Shown piece by piece: positions 62,422-64,000 of a DNA stretch of 64,000 nt. The stretch is from positions 1,364,001 to 1,428,000 of the forward strand of contig NZ_CP070225.1 in NCBI RefSeq assembly GCF_021631985.1. The letters run 5' to 3'. The position numbers were made by a program, and so were the translations under genes. The DNA comes from Sandaracinus amylolyticus. Its GTDB lineage: Bacteria; Myxococcota_A; Polyangia; Polyangiales; Sandaracinaceae. Below the pieces are notes generated by a model. That model saw only the letters and a program-made list of their open reading frames with translations, had not been told where the DNA came from and made no database searches. Every line of letters starts with the position of its first letter. Position 1 is the first letter of the stretch.

Positions 62422-63030
62422 CTAGGCCGTCGCGAGCGGCGTCGGGACGCCGACCTCGCCGAGCGAGACCTCGCCCTGACGCTCGGGGTGCTTGCCCTTC
62501 TTGTCCTGGTAGAAGTCGCGCAGCAGCTCGAAGTCGTGCGCGATGTCGCCGGTGGGGTGCATCAGATCGCCGAGCCCACCGCGCTTGCGCGAGAAGTCGA
62601 GGAACCCGAGCACGATCGGCACCTCGGCCTCGACCGCGATCCAGTAGAAGCCGGTCTTCCACCGCTGCGCGACGCCGCGCGTGCCCTCGGGCGGGACGAT
62701 GAGGAGGATGCGCTCGCTCTCCTTCACCACGTCCGCGATCGCCTTCACCGCGTCGTTCTTGGTGCGGCGATCGACGCCGATCCCCCCGAGCGTGCGCAGG
62801 AACGGGCCCCACACCGGGAGCTCGAAGAGCGTGTGCTTGCCGACCCACTTCATGTCGAGGTCGAGCGACCACGCGATCGCGAGCGTGAACGGGAGATCCC
62901 AGTTCGACGTGTGCGGCGCCGCGACGACGACCGCTTTCTCGACCGGCGGCGGACCGCCGGCGATCTCCCATCCGAACGCGCGCAGCCACGCGCGCCCGCA
63001 TGCGTTTCGCACCCGACGACGCAACTTCAT
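62422..63030 (-). CDS. 1-acylglycerol-3-phosphate acyltransferase family protein
   Basis: PlsC-type acyltransferase of 202 residues that adds an acyl chain to a lysophospholipid or related acceptor. The catalytic HX4D motif is HTSNWD (about 40-45), and the PPEGTR motif (about 113-118) matches the glycerophosphate-binding region. One possible N-terminal membrane-associated helix (VRNACGRAWLRAFGWEIAG) is weak. The domain is complete but small. It is convergent with the nucleotidyltransferase pair and separated by a nested hairpin. Confidence 0.83.
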   Translation of the reverse strand: MKLRRRVRNACGRAWLRAFGWEIAGGPPPVEKAVVVAAPHTSNWDLPFTLAIAWSLDLDMKWVGKHTLFELPVWGPFLRTLGGIGVDRRTKNDAVKAIADVVKESERILLIVPPEGTRGVAQRWKTGFYWIAVEAEVPIVLGFLDFSRKRGGLGDLMHPTGDIAHDFELLRDFYQDKKGKHPERQGEVSLGEVGVPTPLATA

Positions 63031-63159
63031 CGAGAGACGAATTTACGAGAGCCGCGTCCCGAGATCCGTCACGGAATGGTCATCACACCTCGCGGTGACG
63101 CGCGACGCATCGCGTCAGCCGCTACCGGTCCGGCCTGCTCGGCCCCAAGCACCGGGCCC

Positions 63160-63777
63160 ATGCGAGACACTCTCTACACCTGGGGCACACCGAACGGCCT
63201 CAAGCCGATCCTGATGCTCGAGGAGCTGGCCGCCGACTACGAGCTCGTGAAGGTCCACATCGGCAAGGGCGAGCAGAAGACCCCGGAGTTCCTCGGCCGG
63301 AACCTGAACGGCCGCATCCCCGTCCTCGACACGACCATCGACGGCACCCGTGTCTCGATCGCCGAGTCCGCCGCGATCCTCGTGCATCTCGCAGAGCGGG
63401 AGGGTCGCTTCCTGCCGACCAAGCCCGCGCCGCGCGCCCGCGCGATGCAGTGGGTGATGTTCCAGATGAGCGCGGTGGGCCCGATGTTCGGTCAGGCCGG
63501 GTTCTTCCTACGCCAGCGCGAGCGCAACGAGGGCGCGATCGAGCGCTACGTGAACGAGACCAAGCGCATCCTCGGCGTGCTCGACACCCAGCTCGGGCAG
63601 CACGCGCACCTCGCGGGCGACGAGTACACGATCGCCGACATGCTCACGCTCTTCTGGACGCGGAAGCCCGAGTACTTCGGGCTCACGCTCGAGGAGTGGC
63701 CGAACCTGCGGCGGTGGATCGCGCAGCTCGAGGAGCGCCCCGCGGTGCAGCGGACGCTCGCGATCACCTTCCCGTGA
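63160..63777 (+). CDS. glutathione S-transferase (YfcG/Ure2p-like)
   Basis: Two-domain GST of 205 residues. The N-terminal thioredoxin-like domain starts YTWGTPNGLKPILMLEELAADY and contains NLNGRIPVLDTTIDG and IAESAAILVHLAE, the glutathione-binding cis-Pro and Glu-Ser positions. The C-terminal helical domain includes TKRILGVLDTQLGQHAHLAGDEYTIADMLTLFW. The TPNG motif is typical of YfcG/YghU nu-class enzymes, often disulfide-bond reductases. The ATG at 63160 was chosen by the start of the first strand; an ATG at 63076 is possible. Confidence 0.87.
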   Translation: MRDTLYTWGTPNGLKPILMLEELAADYELVKVHIGKGEQKTPEFLGRNLNGRIPVLDTTIDGTRVSIAESAAILVHLAEREGRFLPTKPAPRARAMQWVMFQMSAVGPMFGQAGFFLRQRERNEGAIERYVNETKRILGVLDTQLGQHAHLAGDEYTIADMLTLFWTRKPEYFGLTLEEWPNLRRWIAQLEERPAVQRTLAITFP

Positions 63778-63811
63778 TCGAGCGCGCGCGCTGACGTACG
63801 CTGCGCGCGCC

Positions 63812-64000
63812 ATGCCGCGCTTCCCGCAGGTCGCCGCCAGCTCCGACGGGCTCACCGATCGCGTCTTCTCGCGTCTCGCCGCGCGCGCCAAGGAGCGCGG
63901 CGGGCGCGTGCACCCGCTGCACGTGGGCGACACCTGGCTCGAGCCGCTCGACGTCGCGCGCGCCGAGGCGCAGCGCACCGAGAGCTTCCCGCGCCTGCAC
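63812..64000 (+). CDS. PLP-dependent aminotransferase, N-terminal part (cut by window end)
   Basis: The last 189 bases encode 63 residues of a protein that continues beyond the window. MPRFPQVAASSDGLTDRVFSRL and VHPLHVGDTWLEPLDVARAEA match the N-terminus of class I/II aminotransferases, including the HVGDTWLEP segment before the substrate site. The catalytic Lys lies beyond the window. It starts 34 bp after the GST stop, so the two may share a transcript. Confidence 0.65.
   Translation, partial: MPRFPQVAASSDGLTDRVFSRLAARAKERGGRVHPLHVGDTWLEPLDVARAEAQRTESFPRLH

Overview
The window is high-GC DNA, roughly 70% by eye, with densely packed genes on both strands. The content points to a myxobacterium (Myxococcota, Polyangia/Sandaracinaceae-like). 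The markers are a Hanks-type Ser/Thr kinase with a PEGA domain, two adjacent bactofilins, an HTTM protein, MopE-type Cys/Asp motifs, and many lipoproteins whose lipobox is followed by an Asp/Ala/Gly-rich linker. The assignment rests on gene content and composition alone. No phage, insertion sequence or CRISPR array was seen.

Layout. 1-9.2 kb: tail of an upstream gene, dnaB, a FadL-type outer-membrane protein, a FAD monooxygenase fused to an old-yellow-enzyme domain (salicylyl-CoA 5-hydroxylase-like), two secreted lipoproteins and a hotdog thioesterase. 9.2-10.6 kb: a 4-hydroxybutyryl-CoA dehydratase-family enzyme behind a TetR-like palindrome. 10.7-17.5 kb: a complex I operon nuoABCDGHI with its own promoter. 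It lacks nuoE, nuoF and nuoJ-N, and NuoH carries an extra block of about 94 residues. 17.5-24.2 kb: two small unknowns, a Cys/Met-metabolism PLP enzyme, a HEAT-repeat membrane protein, an HU protein with a nine-Asp tract, and tyrS. 24.2-24.4 kb: seven copies of a 41-bp tandem repeat. 24.6-29.8 kb: a lipoprotein, glutamate-cysteine ligase, bactofilin-bactofilin-pyrE with 4-bp overlaps, and another lipoprotein.

29.8-36.7 kb is a minus-strand run: rpmG, hutF-HTTM-partner, and rluA-clpP-fhs. 36.8-48.5 kb is a second minus-strand run: a MarR regulator, then a kinase-PEGA unit overlapping or abutting genes for large secreted proteins (MopE-like Cys motifs, beta-propellers, one with a heme c-type CXXCH). 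48.7-50.7 kb: fatty acid hydroxylase, a TrmH-type methyltransferase, and tRNA-His, tRNA-Arg and tRNA-Lys. 50.7-56.3 kb: a coiled-coil membrane protein, an AHSA1-type protein, and an MrfA-MrfB-like helicase/nuclease pair. 56.3-57.0 kb is a gene-free stretch holding a 27-bp inverted repeat and a second, unrelated tandem array that also has a period of 41 bp. 57-64 kb: a secreted protein, a hemerythrin-like protein, an M1 peptidase lipoprotein, two overlapping RlaP-like nucleotidyltransferases, a convergent acyltransferase, a GST and the start of an aminotransferase.

The most unusual signals are non-coding: the two 41-bp arrays with the same period but different sequence, and the 27-bp inverted repeat beside one of them. 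In the protein set, the kinase-PEGA-secreted-protein locus, the modified NuoH, the tandem RlaP-like pair and the CXXCH propeller stand out.
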